Counted from the stretch's first letter, positions 38,463 to 47,621 are shown. The stretch is DNA of 64,000 bases from JAPUME01 sp964605715 (GCA_964605715.1 CAZSDV010000002.1:1-64000); one strand, 5' to 3'. Numbers and translations are program-made. Notes: generated by a model not told the origin, from the sequence alone.

Positions 38463-38798
38463 CTAGCCCTCCTTAACTAACGTCCCTAATCACAAGGGCC
38501 ACCTCTTCCCAATAAGGACTCAGCGAAGTGGCACAGCCATCCAGGGCATACAGAGATAATCACATAATTTTATCAGGACATGAACGACAAAAGCCCTATA
38601 GGGACCTCGGAATACCAGCGATCTAGACACCTTTACATTGAAAGAAAAGTGGATTACTTTACTCTGGAATAAAAAGTCTATTGACAAGATTTAAATGTCG
38701 TATAGATTTATCCCCTTAACTTTACACAGAAGTACCTAGACACGAGAACCCGTCGGGCCGTCCCGCCGCCCGAACTGACTTATCCTTGGAGGGCTCGC
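38463..38798. other. Divergent intergenic region between sulfatase and PhoD-like gene
   Basis: 336 bp between two divergently transcribed genes. Apart from the candidate promoter described separately I see no gene or RNA element. Confidence 0.4.
38681..38708 (+). promoter_or_regulatory. Candidate promoter for the PhoD-like gene
   Basis: TTGACA at 38681-38686, then a 16-bp spacer and TAGATT at 38703-38708 (4 of 6 matches to TATAAT). An alternative -10, TATAGA at 38701-38706, has a 14-bp spacer. About 80-90 nt upstream of the ATG at 38799. Confidence 0.45.
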
Positions 38799-40697
38799 AT
38801 GGAAACTGCATTTCCCGATTCCTTGAATCGTCAAAGATGCATGGAATTACCTAGGACTCATTTCTACCTTGGGCAATTGATTGCATCCATTATAATCCTA
38901 GCAAGCGCCGCCTGCGGAGGACCCTCTAACGAAAAGGTGGCTGTTCGCATCACGCACGGACCGATCCTGGGACGATTAAGCTCTCACGAAATCGGCATCT
39001 GGGCTCGAACTTCGCAACCTGGCCCTTTCCAAGTTCTCTATGGTACGGCACCAGAAAAGCTGGACCTAACCTCCCAGCCTATCTCCACAAGCCTCGACCA
39101 CGACAACAGTAACTGGGTCCACCTCGATGGACTTAAATCCAACACTAAGTATTATTATCGCCTGAGGACCAAAGGTGATCACCAAGGCCCCGGAGGCTCC
39201 TTTCGTACGCTTCCTAACCCCGACGACTTTCGCCACCCCGACCTAAACCCTCAGGGGCTTTTTAATTTCGGTTTTGAATTTGCCTGTGGCAATAACCAGA
39301 ACCCCAGGCAAGGCCTTGGTCCTTCTGTGCCAGCTTTCAAGACAATGCTTGACCAACTCCGAGATAAAATCTATTTTGCAATCCAAAATGGTGACTGGCT
39401 TTACGAAGATCGTCGCGATTTTTCACCTGATCAATGGCTCAAGCAGGTCAAAATTTCCAGTGACGAAGTTCCTTCGGTGGTTCAAAACGCTCCAACGATT
39501 ACTGGTGTCTGGGAGAACTACAAAGTGTATCTTGAGAGAAGCAAAAATCTAGCAGCGTGGCACCGTGAAGTGCCCTCCTTCTTCACTTTCGACGATCATG
39601 AAATCCTGAACGACACCTACGGAGCAGGTTCGGCTGGGCTGCGAAACCGCCGTGCCGTGTTTCGAGATATTGGCATAAGAGCCTGGTACGACTATTTGGG
39701 TTGGAGTAATCCGGTCGAACATACCCAGAGGGTTCAGTTTGGCCAAGCACAACTAAAAGCGGGAAGTGATATCCTCACCGACCCCTTGGCAGATTTCCAA
39801 TTTCTTGACTTAACGCAAGTTGCAAACCTTCATGTCCACTGGGGTGGGCCAACTGCCGGAGTAAACGATGAGAGCCTGGATGTCGTTGGAGGAGACCCCA
39901 ACGCTGGAGTATATGACTTAGTCGAAGTGATTGATTCAAATCGTGTTCGGATTCATCCTCCAGCAAAACATACTGGCGATGCCTCCTACTCTCTTGGACG
40001 GCTCTCCTACTATCGCCTTAGCATTGGCAATGTCGATTTCTTCGTACTAGACACGCGCAGTCACCGACAGACACACGACGTACGTCAACCTGACAAGCCG
40101 GGACTCTCTATGATCGGAACGCGCCAGAAGGCATGGCTAAAGAAAGGTATGGCCTCGAGTAATGCGGACTTCATTTTTGTAGTTTCGTCAGTTAATTTCA
40201 TGATTCCCCATATAGGCGGAGGAGACCTTGCCACACCCAACAAGGATGATGCCTGGACTGTCTTCCTGGAGGAGCGAGAAGAGTTAATTAACTTTTGGGA
40301 TTCTCTAAACAAACCTATCTTTATTCTGACTGGAGACTTGCACAATAGTTTTGCTATAAAAATTACGGATCGCTTATGGGAATTCGCCTCTGGGCCGCAC
40401 AACTCAGCAAACCATCTTTCCCGCGACGAAAGTGGACGGCCTCCAAACGGGCTCTTCAATTCCCAGGGTCGCTTGTGCGAGATTCGCTGGTCAACTCACT
40501 TTCGGGATGATATTCCCCGAAAAAACCTCCGTTACCCAATTTACTGCGATGTGCAGATAAACAACGTTTTCAATAATCCGCTGGAACTGGGTGGAGACCG
40601 TTGGATTGCCTTTCCTCGACCCCAAGTAATTTTCAAGTATTTTGATGGTCTCACAGGCAAGTTGCTGTACGCAGAATCAATATTATCCACCAATTAG
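38799..40697 (+). CDS. PhoD-like alkaline phosphatase family protein with internal insertion
   Basis: 632 residues; ATG at 38799 has a GGAGG site. A long N-region precedes a hydrophobic segment and a possible lipoprotein Cys39 (ILASAACGG). A fibronectin-like N-domain follows (ITHGPILGRLSSHEIGIWARTS; YYYRLRT). The PhoD metallophosphatase core shows FACGNNQNP, IQNGDWLYED, FTFDDHEILND and LTGDLHNSFA. About 85 residues (roughly 325-405, rich in D, G and V) interrupt the core and are absent from typical PhoD. Exported calcium-dependent phosphodiesterase/phosphatase is the likely role. Confidence 0.87.
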   Translation: METAFPDSLNRQRCMELPRTHFYLGQLIASIIILASAACGGPSNEKVAVRITHGPILGRLSSHEIGIWARTSQPGPFQVLYGTAPEKLDLTSQPISTSLDHDNSNWVHLDGLKSNTKYYYRLRTKGDHQGPGGSFRTLPNPDDFRHPDLNPQGLFNFGFEFACGNNQNPRQGLGPSVPAFKTMLDQLRDKIYFAIQNGDWLYEDRRDFSPDQWLKQVKISSDEVPSVVQNAPTITGVWENYKVYLERSKNLAAWHREVPSFFTFDDHEILNDTYGAGSAGLRNRRAVFRDIGIRAWYDYLGWSNPVEHTQRVQFGQAQLKAGSDILTDPLADFQFLDLTQVANLHVHWGGPTAGVNDESLDVVGGDPNAGVYDLVEVIDSNRVRIHPPAKHTGDASYSLGRLSYYRLSIGNVDFFVLDTRSHRQTHDVRQPDKPGLSMIGTRQKAWLKKGMASSNADFIFVVSSVNFMIPHIGGGDLATPNKDDAWTVFLEEREELINFWDSLNKPIFILTGDLHNSFAIKITDRLWEFASGPHNSANHLSRDESGRPPNGLFNSQGRLCEIRWSTHFRDDIPRKNLRYPIYCDVQINNVFNNPLELGGDRWIAFPRPQVIFKYFDGLTGKLLYAESILSTN

Positions 40698-40706
40698 GAG
40701 AAAATC

Positions 40707-41693
40707 ATGCGCACCTTAGCTATTGTTATACCCCTGGCAGCCCTCCTGGTATGGGGCTGCAGTCAAGCGGGGCCACCTCTTCCGCAAGCTGCTCGAGAGG
40801 GCGCCTACCAGGTCGTTCACGGTTGGCCGGTACTCCCCAACGGCTTTGCCCTGGGGCAGGCTACCGGCGTGGATGTCGATTCCCACAACCATGTCCTCGT
40901 TTTTCATCGAGGGGATCGTCCTATTCTGATGATCGAAGGGGATACAGGGGAAATAGTCAACTCCTGGGGGGATGGCATGTTCTCCAGTGCACACGGCCTG
41001 ACGGTAGATAGCCAAGATAACGTTTGGGTCACCGACAACGGTCACCATCAGGTATTCAAGTTTTCGCACGAAGGGAAACTGTTAATGACACTCGGCGAGC
41101 AAGATACTCCTGGTTTGGATGAGAAGCACTTCAATGGACCGACTGATATTGCAGTCACGCCAACGGGCGAAGCCTATATCTCCGATGGTTATGGGAATAA
41201 TCGCGTACGAAAATTCTCTGCCGATGGCAAGTTTCTTTTTGATTGGGGGAGCAAAGGAACTGACCCGGGCAATTTCGATATACCGCACGGTATTGCGATT
41301 GACTCGCAGGGTCGCCTCTACGTTGCGGACCGACAGGATTTTTCCGCCAACGGGCGCGTTCAAGTCTTCAACGGCGATGGCGAATTCCTGGACCAGTGGA
41401 AGAGCCCCGGACTCGCCCGACCCTGGGGAATGACCGTCGGTGCGGATAACTACCTCTACCTGGTCGACGGCGGCGATTTCATTCCAAATCCACCCAAGAA
41501 ACAGGGGGGGAATGGCCGTGGGCGCATCCTGAAGATGACGCTAAAGGGAGAAATCCTTGAGGAATGGGGCTCATTTGGTAGCCACGACGGCCAGTTCTAT
41601 TGGCCGCATGATGTTGGCGTCGGTAGAGACGGAGCAGCTTACGTTGTTGACGTTAACGTTGGCATGCGCGTACAGAAGTTCGTGAAGAAGTAA
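40707..41693 (+). CDS. NHL-repeat lipoprotein, peptidyl-alpha-hydroxyglycine alpha-amidating lyase (PAL)-like
   Basis: 328 residues. Lipoprotein signal with lipobox ending at Cys18 (LLVWGC). The rest is a six-bladed NHL beta-propeller (GVDVDSHNHVLVFHR, GLTVDSQDNVWVTDNGHHQVFKF, DIAVTPTGEAYISDGYGNNRV, GIAIDSQGRLYVADR, DVGVGRDGAAYVVDV). Order and lengths resemble the PAL family of animals and many bacteria, but lyase activity is not established for bacterial members. Starts 9 bp after the PhoD-like gene, so they are co-transcribed. Confidence 0.88.
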   Translation: MRTLAIVIPLAALLVWGCSQAGPPLPQAAREGAYQVVHGWPVLPNGFALGQATGVDVDSHNHVLVFHRGDRPILMIEGDTGEIVNSWGDGMFSSAHGLTVDSQDNVWVTDNGHHQVFKFSHEGKLLMTLGEQDTPGLDEKHFNGPTDIAVTPTGEAYISDGYGNNRVRKFSADGKFLFDWGSKGTDPGNFDIPHGIAIDSQGRLYVADRQDFSANGRVQVFNGDGEFLDQWKSPGLARPWGMTVGADNYLYLVDGGDFIPNPPKKQGGNGRGRILKMTLKGEILEEWGSFGSHDGQFYWPHDVGVGRDGAAYVVDVNVGMRVQKFVKK

Positions 41694-41824
41694 GGGGCAA
41701 AACCTCACCCTCAGAGGTCAAAGGAAAAGCACTTGGCGGGGCGGGCCAAGCAGTGAGGCTTTGATTTTTGATGCGAGCCACTCATATTTAATTTGTTCCG
41801 GTTCGACGAATGGCAAGGACTGAA

Positions 41825-43354
41825 ATGAATCGCAGAGATTTTCTAACGCATGCAGCTATCGCAAGCCCAGTAGCAGCAATGCTCACAGGGAGGCGCACCG
41901 CGACGGCTGCTGCTCTCCTTAAAGTTGGGTATGCCGAGACAGACATCACCCCAGACATCGGAATGGAGCAGCCAGGTGGATACGGCAAGGTTTACCACCA
42001 GAGCTTCCATGATCCATGCAAGGTCCGGGCAGCAGTATTCGATGATGGATCGAAGCGCGTGGCATTGGTAGGAACGGATACCCTGATGATTCCGCGCCAT
42101 TTGGTGTTAACAGTCCGAAAGGCAATCGAGCACGAAACAGGGATCGCTGGTAAAGCAATCCTGATTGGAGCTTCACACTCGCACTCGTCTGGGCCGATTG
42201 GAATGGTACAACCGGGCGACTATGATCATGCTTCAGAACTTGTTCGGAAGCTGGCTTACGAGCAGTCGTCAGCAGCCGATCCTGGATTCTTGAAGTATGT
42301 GGAAAAACAGATTATATCGGCCGTTTTGCAAGCCAACGGCCATCGGCGAGCACTAGCTTGCGGCGTGGGATCAGGATACGAAAAAGAGGCAGCATTTAAC
42401 CGCCGCTTTCGGATGACGAACGGCCAGACACATACACACCCGCGCCAAGGAAATCCAAATATCATCCGGCCAGCAGGACCAACAGATCCTGAGGTCGGTG
42501 TAATCGGCACTTTTGACGAAAACAGCAACCTAGTCGGCTGTATTGTGAATTACGCCTGTCATGCAACGACGAGTCCCGGTGGTATCTCGGCTAACTGGAT
42601 CTATTACCTGGAGAAGACAATCCGAGGTGTTTTCGGGAATGATGTGGTTGTCATTTTTTTAGCTGGAGCGAATGGAGACATTACGCAGGTCAACAACTTA
42701 AGTCCTTATGCGAATCCGAAACCTGAGGAATGGGCAAGGCTAGTAGGGGCACGCGTGGGTGCAGAGACGGTAAAAGTCTTAGTCTCAATGCACACGGGAG
42801 CAATGGGACCGGTTAACTCAGCGATCGAACTACTAAAGATCTCTCGTCGGGCGCCAAGTCTAGAACACCTAAATAAATCGATCGAGTTGGTGAAGCGGGG
42901 ATCAGAGAACGTCAACCAAACGGAGTGGATATTTGCAAAGGAAATCGTGATGCTAAATGCTCTAATCACTAAAACCCCAGAAGTCGATACTGAAGTACAA
43001 GCCATCCAGATAGGACCAGTAGTATTCGTGAGTAATCCTGCGGAGTATTTTGTGGAGTATGGCCTGAATATCAAAAAGCACAGTAAGTTCCCTTACACCT
43101 ATCCAGTGGAATTAGCAAACGGCTGCGTAGGTTACGTTCCCACGGAAGAAGCTCTTAGTAAAACCGGCGGCGGATATGAAACGCGGCTGACGAGTTACAG
43201 TAATCTCGAGCGGACTGCCGGGAGTAAAATTGCCAAGGCTGGGGTGCGCTTAGCAAACAACCTGAAGCCCGGAAAGGCTCCAACGCGACCACCTCATGCG
43301 CCGTTTGAGGGAAAGAGCTGGTCCTACGGAAACAAGCCTGCGGAATTAAAATAG
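41825..43354 (+). CDS. Neutral/alkaline ceramidase-like protein with Tat signal
   Basis: Start set at ATG 41825 because AAGGA lies 5 bases upstream; an ATG five codons earlier lacks a site. About 509 residues. Twin-arginine signal NRRDFLTHAAIASPVAAML. The N-terminal domain KVGYAETDITPDIGMEQPGGYG, with SHSHSSGP and NYACHATTSPGG, matches the neutral/alkaline non-lysosomal ceramidase N-terminal family, whose His residues bind zinc. The C-terminal Ig-like domain of true ceramidases is not evident, so the substrate may differ. Same strand as the PAL-like gene, 130 bp downstream. Confidence 0.85.
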   Translation: MNRRDFLTHAAIASPVAAMLTGRRTATAAALLKVGYAETDITPDIGMEQPGGYGKVYHQSFHDPCKVRAAVFDDGSKRVALVGTDTLMIPRHLVLTVRKAIEHETGIAGKAILIGASHSHSSGPIGMVQPGDYDHASELVRKLAYEQSSAADPGFLKYVEKQIISAVLQANGHRRALACGVGSGYEKEAAFNRRFRMTNGQTHTHPRQGNPNIIRPAGPTDPEVGVIGTFDENSNLVGCIVNYACHATTSPGGISANWIYYLEKTIRGVFGNDVVVIFLAGANGDITQVNNLSPYANPKPEEWARLVGARVGAETVKVLVSMHTGAMGPVNSAIELLKISRRAPSLEHLNKSIELVKRGSENVNQTEWIFAKEIVMLNALITKTPEVDTEVQAIQIGPVVFVSNPAEYFVEYGLNIKKHSKFPYTYPVELANGCVGYVPTEEALSKTGGGYETRLTSYSNLERTAGSKIAKAGVRLANNLKPGKAPTRPPHAPFEGKSWSYGNKPAELK

Positions 43355-43397
43355 TTGAGTTCTCCTGGCCAGCCCCGACTCATATCTCCTCCACTCC

Positions 43398-43659
43398 TTG
43401 TCAACCAGACCTAGTTAGCTAGAAAAAGAATTATGATATCTTAATGCCTTCATCAGCATTGTTAAGTTACTCATAGAGTTTCCTCACTCCCCCATAAAAT
43501 AGTTGTGTTATAATGCGCCTGCAGTTTGTTGTTGTAATTCCGATGAGCATCACATCAGATTTAAGAGTAGTTCCTTCTATTGCTCCTCCCTTTTGTGACC
43601 TGCGGTATTACAGCGGGTCGTCCGGTGAATGCCTGCAACCTTAATACGAATTGCCAAAT
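43398..43659 (+). repeat. 262-bp leader repeat, copy 1 (upstream of first cold-shock gene)
   Basis: Identical, base for base as far as I can read, to the reverse complement of 61407-61668. It carries an extended -10 promoter and most of the 5' leader of the cold-shock gene that begins 22 bp after its end. The identity stops abruptly just before the ribosome binding site. Confidence 0.95.
43506..43514 (+). promoter_or_regulatory. Extended -10 promoter of first cold-shock gene
   Basis: TGTTATAAT: a perfect TATAAT (43509-43514) with an upstream TG, and no good -35 at 17 bp. Transcription from about 43521 would give a 5' leader near 160 nt, a length typical of cspA-type mRNAs. The same element lies at 61552-61560 on the minus strand. 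Confidence 0.7.
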
Positions 43660-43681
43660 CAATTAAAAGGATGTTTTCAGA

Positions 43682-43891
43682 ATGAGTGATAAAGAGCAAG
43701 GAACAGTAAAATGGTTTAAATCCGAAAAAGGTTACGGGTTTATCCAACGGGAAGCTGGTGACGACGTTTTTGTTCATTTTTCGGCCATTCAGGGTGACGG
43801 CTATCGTACCCTCGAAGAGGGCGACAGAGTGAGCTTTGAGGTCACCAAGGGACCTAAGGGCCTGCAAGCAGCCAACGTCGAGCGAGCTTAA
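43682..43891 (+). CDS. Cold-shock protein (CspA family), copy 1
   Basis: 69 residues, one cold-shock domain. RNP1 is KGYGFIQ and RNP2 is DVFVHFSAI; the N-terminal GTVKWF and C-terminal [13 protein letters not shown] are typical. It binds single-stranded RNA/DNA and melts mRNA structure. An AAAAGGATG site precedes the ATG. The long leader and the terminator directly after the gene make it a single-gene transcript. Its leader is shared exactly with the second cold-shock gene at 61184-61387. Confidence 0.97.
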   Translation: MSDKEQGTVKWFKSEKGYGFIQREAGDDVFVHFSAIQGDGYRTLEEGDRVSFEVTKGPKGLQAANVERA

Positions 43892-43910
43892 TCAGAGCGT
43901 GGGCAAAAAA

Positions 43911-43936
43911 GGCGACCCTTTTGGGTCGCCTTTTTT
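43911..43936 (+). terminator. Rho-independent terminator after cold-shock gene 1
   Basis: Stem GGCGACCC, loop TTTT, stem GGGTCGCC, followed by six T residues. It is 20 bp after the stop codon. Confidence 0.95.
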
Positions 43937-44156
43937 ATTTCACCCCAGAAATAACTTTAAATCAAATTTACCATACTCCATTTAGAAAATACGGCTCGGT
44001 GCCTGACCATGTTCTGGTTTATGTGGCCGTTTCCAAATCCAGAGAGATTTAATGAGGAAGCAGAGAGTCTACAGTCGGGTCAATTTGGGTATTATTCCTC
44101 TTACGCTCGCAATCGTAATGTGCGGTTCGATCGAGCAAAGGAGAGAAAGGGATGGA

Positions 44157-44594
44157 ATGATAATCTCAACAGGCAATAAAGTTTCCATCGAGTACACGCT
44201 ATCCCTGGAAGACAAAACTGTGGTCGACACCAACGTAGGATCACAACCCTTAACCTACATTCATGGATCTTACCAGATTGTCCGGGGGCTAGAAGAAGGG
44301 TTAGGGGGGTTGAAAGTCGGGGACACTAAGCAGGTTACCGTTCAAGCTGAGGAAGGTTATGGTGCTATCAATCCGGATGCCTTTCGAGAAGTCGATAAAG
44401 AGGAGATCCCACTTGAAAGTCGAGAAGTTGGTGCAAAGCTACGGGGCCGTGATACTGCTGGCAGAAATCTTGAAATTCAAGTGGCAGAAGTAAGGAATAA
44501 GACGGTTCTCCTAGATTTTAACCATCCCCTTGCTGGCAAAACCCTCTATTTTGAAATCAAGGTGCTTGACATCGCCAAGCAACCTGTCCAGTAA
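44157..44594 (+). CDS. FKBP-type peptidyl-prolyl cis-trans isomerase (SlyD-like)
   Basis: About 145 residues from ATG 44157, preceded by AGGAGAGAAAGGG. The in-frame ATG at 44052 would add 35 residues with a hydrophobic stretch (LGIIPLTLAIVMC); that could be a signal peptide but has no good lipobox, so I prefer the short form. The start MIISTGNKVSIEYTLSLEDKT and VDTNVGSQPLTYIHGSYQIVRGLEE align with SlyD-type FKBPs, including the insert-in-flap domain (GYGAINPDAFREV; VLLDFNHPLAGKTL). Folding helper acting on proline bonds. Confidence 0.9.
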   Translation: MIISTGNKVSIEYTLSLEDKTVVDTNVGSQPLTYIHGSYQIVRGLEEGLGGLKVGDTKQVTVQAEEGYGAINPDAFREVDKEEIPLESREVGAKLRGRDTAGRNLEIQVAEVRNKTVLLDFNHPLAGKTLYFEIKVLDIAKQPVQ

Positions 44595-44728
44595 GCTCCC
44601 TGCTGCAGCCTCAGCCGAAACAAAAATCCCAGCGGGAGCCCCCTGAATCAATGAACTAGCAAATGGGAAAGCATGGGTATTCATATGTCTCACGTACCTT
44701 GTGAAGTAACTAGGCGAGGTTCATGGAA

Positions 44729-45247
44729 CTACTGTCCTAGGCTGTGACACAGGTGGCACTCGTTTGAAACCTTTCTGGAGAAATGGCAGCTCATACAGCT
44801 ATTCATTCTCGTCGAAACTTCTCTGGCCAGTACATCACTTTGTTCAACCCTACCGTGGCAGGCGGAGCACTTCTCTCCAGCATTCAAATGGTTGACATGA
44901 CTAAAGAAAACAAAGTGTGGAACCTGATAGATGCGTACCCATTTCACCTGCTGCCCTCGTTGGTCGAATTCCGCTAACTTCTTGAGCTCAGGATGGGTGG
45001 CACGGCTGGAAGCATGGCAAAGCACACATTGTTCAACGTTAGGAATACCTGCTCGGTCTTTGCTGTTTGCATCAGCATGGCAGGTTTGGCAAGGGAGGCC
45101 AGCCGTAGCATGCTTCTTGTGGCTGAAGGAGATGGGTTGCGAATCCACCCGCATAGGGAGCTTTTCTTCTTTTCCTTTATAGGACTTTGGTTCTTGGCCA
45201 AAAGAAGCCGTTACCATTACGCAAACGAGAAGGTTTCTTAGAAACAA
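44729..45247 (-). CDS. Exported pentaheme c-type cytochrome (c7/c3-like)
   Basis: Start inferred at a TTG (45245-45247) after a GGAG site; this opens directly with a signal peptide (FLRNLLVCVMVTASFGQ). Longer frames reach 45448 but look non-coding. The mature part has five CxxCH heme sites (CQTCH, CVLCH, CSACH, CMSCH, CHLCH) plus extra His ligands (SFSHKKHA, FFSHVNHL), as in class III-type multiheme cytochromes. It lies on the same strand downstream of the PQQ dehydrogenase gene, so a periplasmic electron-acceptor role for that enzyme is plausible. Confidence 0.88.
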   Translation of the reverse strand: MFLRNLLVCVMVTASFGQEPKSYKGKEEKLPMRVDSQPISFSHKKHATAGLPCQTCHADANSKDRAGIPNVEQCVLCHASSRATHPELKKLAEFDQRGQQVKWVRIYQVPHFVFFSHVNHLNAGEKCSACHGRVEQSDVLAREVSTRMNSCMSCHFSRKVSNECHLCHSLGQ

Positions 45248-45490
45248 CCATCTCCAGTTGCTCCCTCTGAGTTGGTAGCAATAATTTGAGACCCATGCCT
45301 TGTAAACCAGGCAGTTAGGCCATAATCTCAGCGGGCTCGACATGCTAAGCGCAGCGAAGAATCTCATCCAGACCACAAAACATAAAAAATTAAATTCTTT
45401 GTTTTTTCTAGTATGTTCCCAGGCCTCGCCTGTAACTTTAGTTATCAATGCAACAATAGACTCTTTTGAAATATTACGTCCACCCCGAAA

Positions 45491-47455
45491 CTACGGAAGG
45501 GAAAACACCATGAGCTTCCCGGAGAAATTCTCATTGTACTTATTTCCTCCTCCGGCAGCGATTACGACGAACTGTTTACCAGTTTTCCTGCCCAGGAAGG
45601 TCATTGGGGAAGCGTGGCCACTGGCCGGAAGGTGCGTCACCCATAGTTGCTCTCCTGTATCTTTGTCAAAGGCGCGAAATCGCTCGTCGTTAGTTGCGGC
45701 GATAAAGACGAGGCCTCCTGCAGTCACAATAGAACCTCCAATATTTGGAGTTCCGGTCTTGGGGACTCCTTGCGCCTTGAGTTCATCAAACTCACCGAGC
45801 GGCACACGCCACTGAAATTCACCTGAGATCAGATCGATCGCTGTTAAGGATCCCCAGGGAGGCTTTTGGCAGGGGTACTTGTTGGTATCCCAGAACCGCC
45901 CTCGGAGTGCGCGCACAGCGTACGGAAGCATCGAACCTTCAGGTCGCTTGACCATTCGGAATAGGCCACCGACATCCATCGAATTAACGTATAATACGTG
46001 GTTCAAAGGGTCAAACGAGCCCCCACCCCAGTTTGCCCCACCATTCGTTCCCGGAAACATAACTGTGGTACGTTCACTGACAGGATGGTAAAGGCTTTTG
46101 GGTAAAATGGCATCTTGGATCAATCCTAGGCATTCTTTCTTAGATTCCTCCGTTACCTCAGTTAATTCATCATGAGTCATAAACTGTCGAGCAAAAGGTG
46201 GTGGTTTCACCGGAAAGGGCTGTGTGCGCGAGGTTTTTTCCCCAGGAACATTTGATTGCGGAACGAGCCTCTCCTCTACATCGAATAGTGGCTTACCCGT
46301 GACTCGATCCAGCAAGAAAAGAAACCCAGTCTTCGTGATCTGGGCGATGGCCTGTACCTCTCTACCGTCGCGGGGCACGCTCACAAGTATTGGCTGTGCC
46401 GGTAAATCATAATCCCAAATATTGTGGTGGACCGTCTGGAAGTGCCACTCTCGCTTGCCAGTTTTACAATTCAGTGCCACAACACTATCGCCAAAAAGGT
46501 TTGCTCCTTTTCGGTCACCTCCGAAAAAATCGTAAGATGGTGAGGTAAGCGGCACGAAAACTGTCCCTTTTCGCTCATCAACACTTAATATCGACCAAGC
46601 ATTAACGCCTCCCCGGTCCTTCCATGAATCCACTTCCCAGGTATCATGGCCGAATTCCCCCGGACGAGGAACGGTATGGAACCGCCAAAGCTGCTTTCCT
46701 GTTCGAGCATCCCATGCGCGAATATCTCCGCTCGGTCCCCGTGGCCGCCCGTCGCTTACCAGGCCGCCCGCAATAACGATGTTTCCACATACGGCCACCG
46801 GTGATGTCAATTGGTAGTGACCCTCAGGAAAGTTTTCTGTGATTCCCCGCTTGAGATCAAGCATTCCACCTTTACCGAACTCTGGGTCGGGTCTCCCTGT
46901 AACAACATCGATAGCGAAAAGCCGACCCTCCATATCGCCGAGGAATATTCGTTTCCGTTTTCCATCACTCCAGTAAGCTACCCCACGATTTATGAAGAGA
47001 TTGCCACGCATCATCTTGTTGATCTTTGGGTCAAATTGCCACAGCTCTTTACCTGTTTCTGCCTCAAGAGCGATCAGGCGAGAGAAAGGCGTAGTAATAT
47101 ACATGATCCCGTCCATCACGAGCGGAGTGGCTTCAAAAGTTGATCGAATAAGATTCACGGTACCGTCACTGAAATCTCCTGTATCGTAGATCCAAGCAAC
47201 CCGGAGCTTAGCCACATTGCCTTTGTTGATTTGCTCGAGTGGAGAGTATCTTTGGCCACCGGGATTGCCTCCATACGCTGGCCACTCTTGAGAAAGAACG
47301 TGGGTGGGGCCCAGGTATACTATTAAAACAATTAGAACGACCCTAGAAAGAGAGAGACCGCCATGAATTTTTGGGATAAATCCTAAAAGCGAGCCAGAAA
47401 AGCAGGTTTTACGATTTTTCCGTAAGCTTGCATAACTACCGACATAGTTGTTCAA
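45491..47455 (-). CDS. PQQ-dependent dehydrogenase (membrane glucose/alcohol dehydrogenase type)
   Basis: 654 residues from a TTG at 47455. The N-terminal ~35 residues before the hydrophobic signal (VVLIVLIVYLGPTHVLS) may not be translated. It is an eight-bladed quinoprotein propeller: EWPAYGGNPGGQRYSPLEQI, LIALEAETGKELWQFDP, IRAWDARTGKQLWRFHTVP, and NCKTGKREWHFQTVHHNIWDYD with the PQQ-site HxxWDYD motif. No cytochrome c domain is fused. Substrate (sugar or alcohol) cannot be decided. No pqq biosynthesis genes are in the window. Confidence 0.9.
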   Translation of the reverse strand: MNNYVGSYASLRKNRKTCFSGSLLGFIPKIHGGLSLSRVVLIVLIVYLGPTHVLSQEWPAYGGNPGGQRYSPLEQINKGNVAKLRVAWIYDTGDFSDGTVNLIRSTFEATPLVMDGIMYITTPFSRLIALEAETGKELWQFDPKINKMMRGNLFINRGVAYWSDGKRKRIFLGDMEGRLFAIDVVTGRPDPEFGKGGMLDLKRGITENFPEGHYQLTSPVAVCGNIVIAGGLVSDGRPRGPSGDIRAWDARTGKQLWRFHTVPRPGEFGHDTWEVDSWKDRGGVNAWSILSVDERKGTVFVPLTSPSYDFFGGDRKGANLFGDSVVALNCKTGKREWHFQTVHHNIWDYDLPAQPILVSVPRDGREVQAIAQITKTGFLFLLDRVTGKPLFDVEERLVPQSNVPGEKTSRTQPFPVKPPPFARQFMTHDELTEVTEESKKECLGLIQDAILPKSLYHPVSERTTVMFPGTNGGANWGGGSFDPLNHVLYVNSMDVGGLFRMVKRPEGSMLPYAVRALRGRFWDTNKYPCQKPPWGSLTAIDLISGEFQWRVPLGEFDELKAQGVPKTGTPNIGGSIVTAGGLVFIAATNDERFRAFDKDTGEQLWVTHLPASGHASPMTFLGRKTGKQFVVIAAGGGNKYNENFSGKLMVFSLP

Positions 47456-47621
47456 AACTATTTGCTCCGACTGCTTTTTAGGAGATTAGCCTGGTCAGTC
47501 GGCAGAAATACTAGACGAGCAGGCAGAAGTTTTCAAGTCTAGTTGGATATTTTTTCGAGTAAGAAGTTTTCAGCCTCCGAATTTCCCGCTTGACTCCTGA
47601 TCCCACATTCGGTTAATAATG

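Noticed and set aside
43577..43867. Open frames antisense to the cold-shock genes (also 61139-61507)
   Set aside because: They share sequence only because the csp leaders and coding blocks are duplicated; antisense shadow of a real gene.
44052..44156. N-terminal extension of the FKBP with a hydrophobic stretch, considered as a lipoprotein signal
   Set aside because: The Cys is preceded by Met rather than Gly/Ala/Ser and the downstream ATG has the better ribosome site and family alignment.
45248..45448. N-terminal extension of the pentaheme cytochrome frame
   Set aside because: Residues look like translated non-coding DNA; the signal peptide begins right after the internal TTG with a GGAG site.
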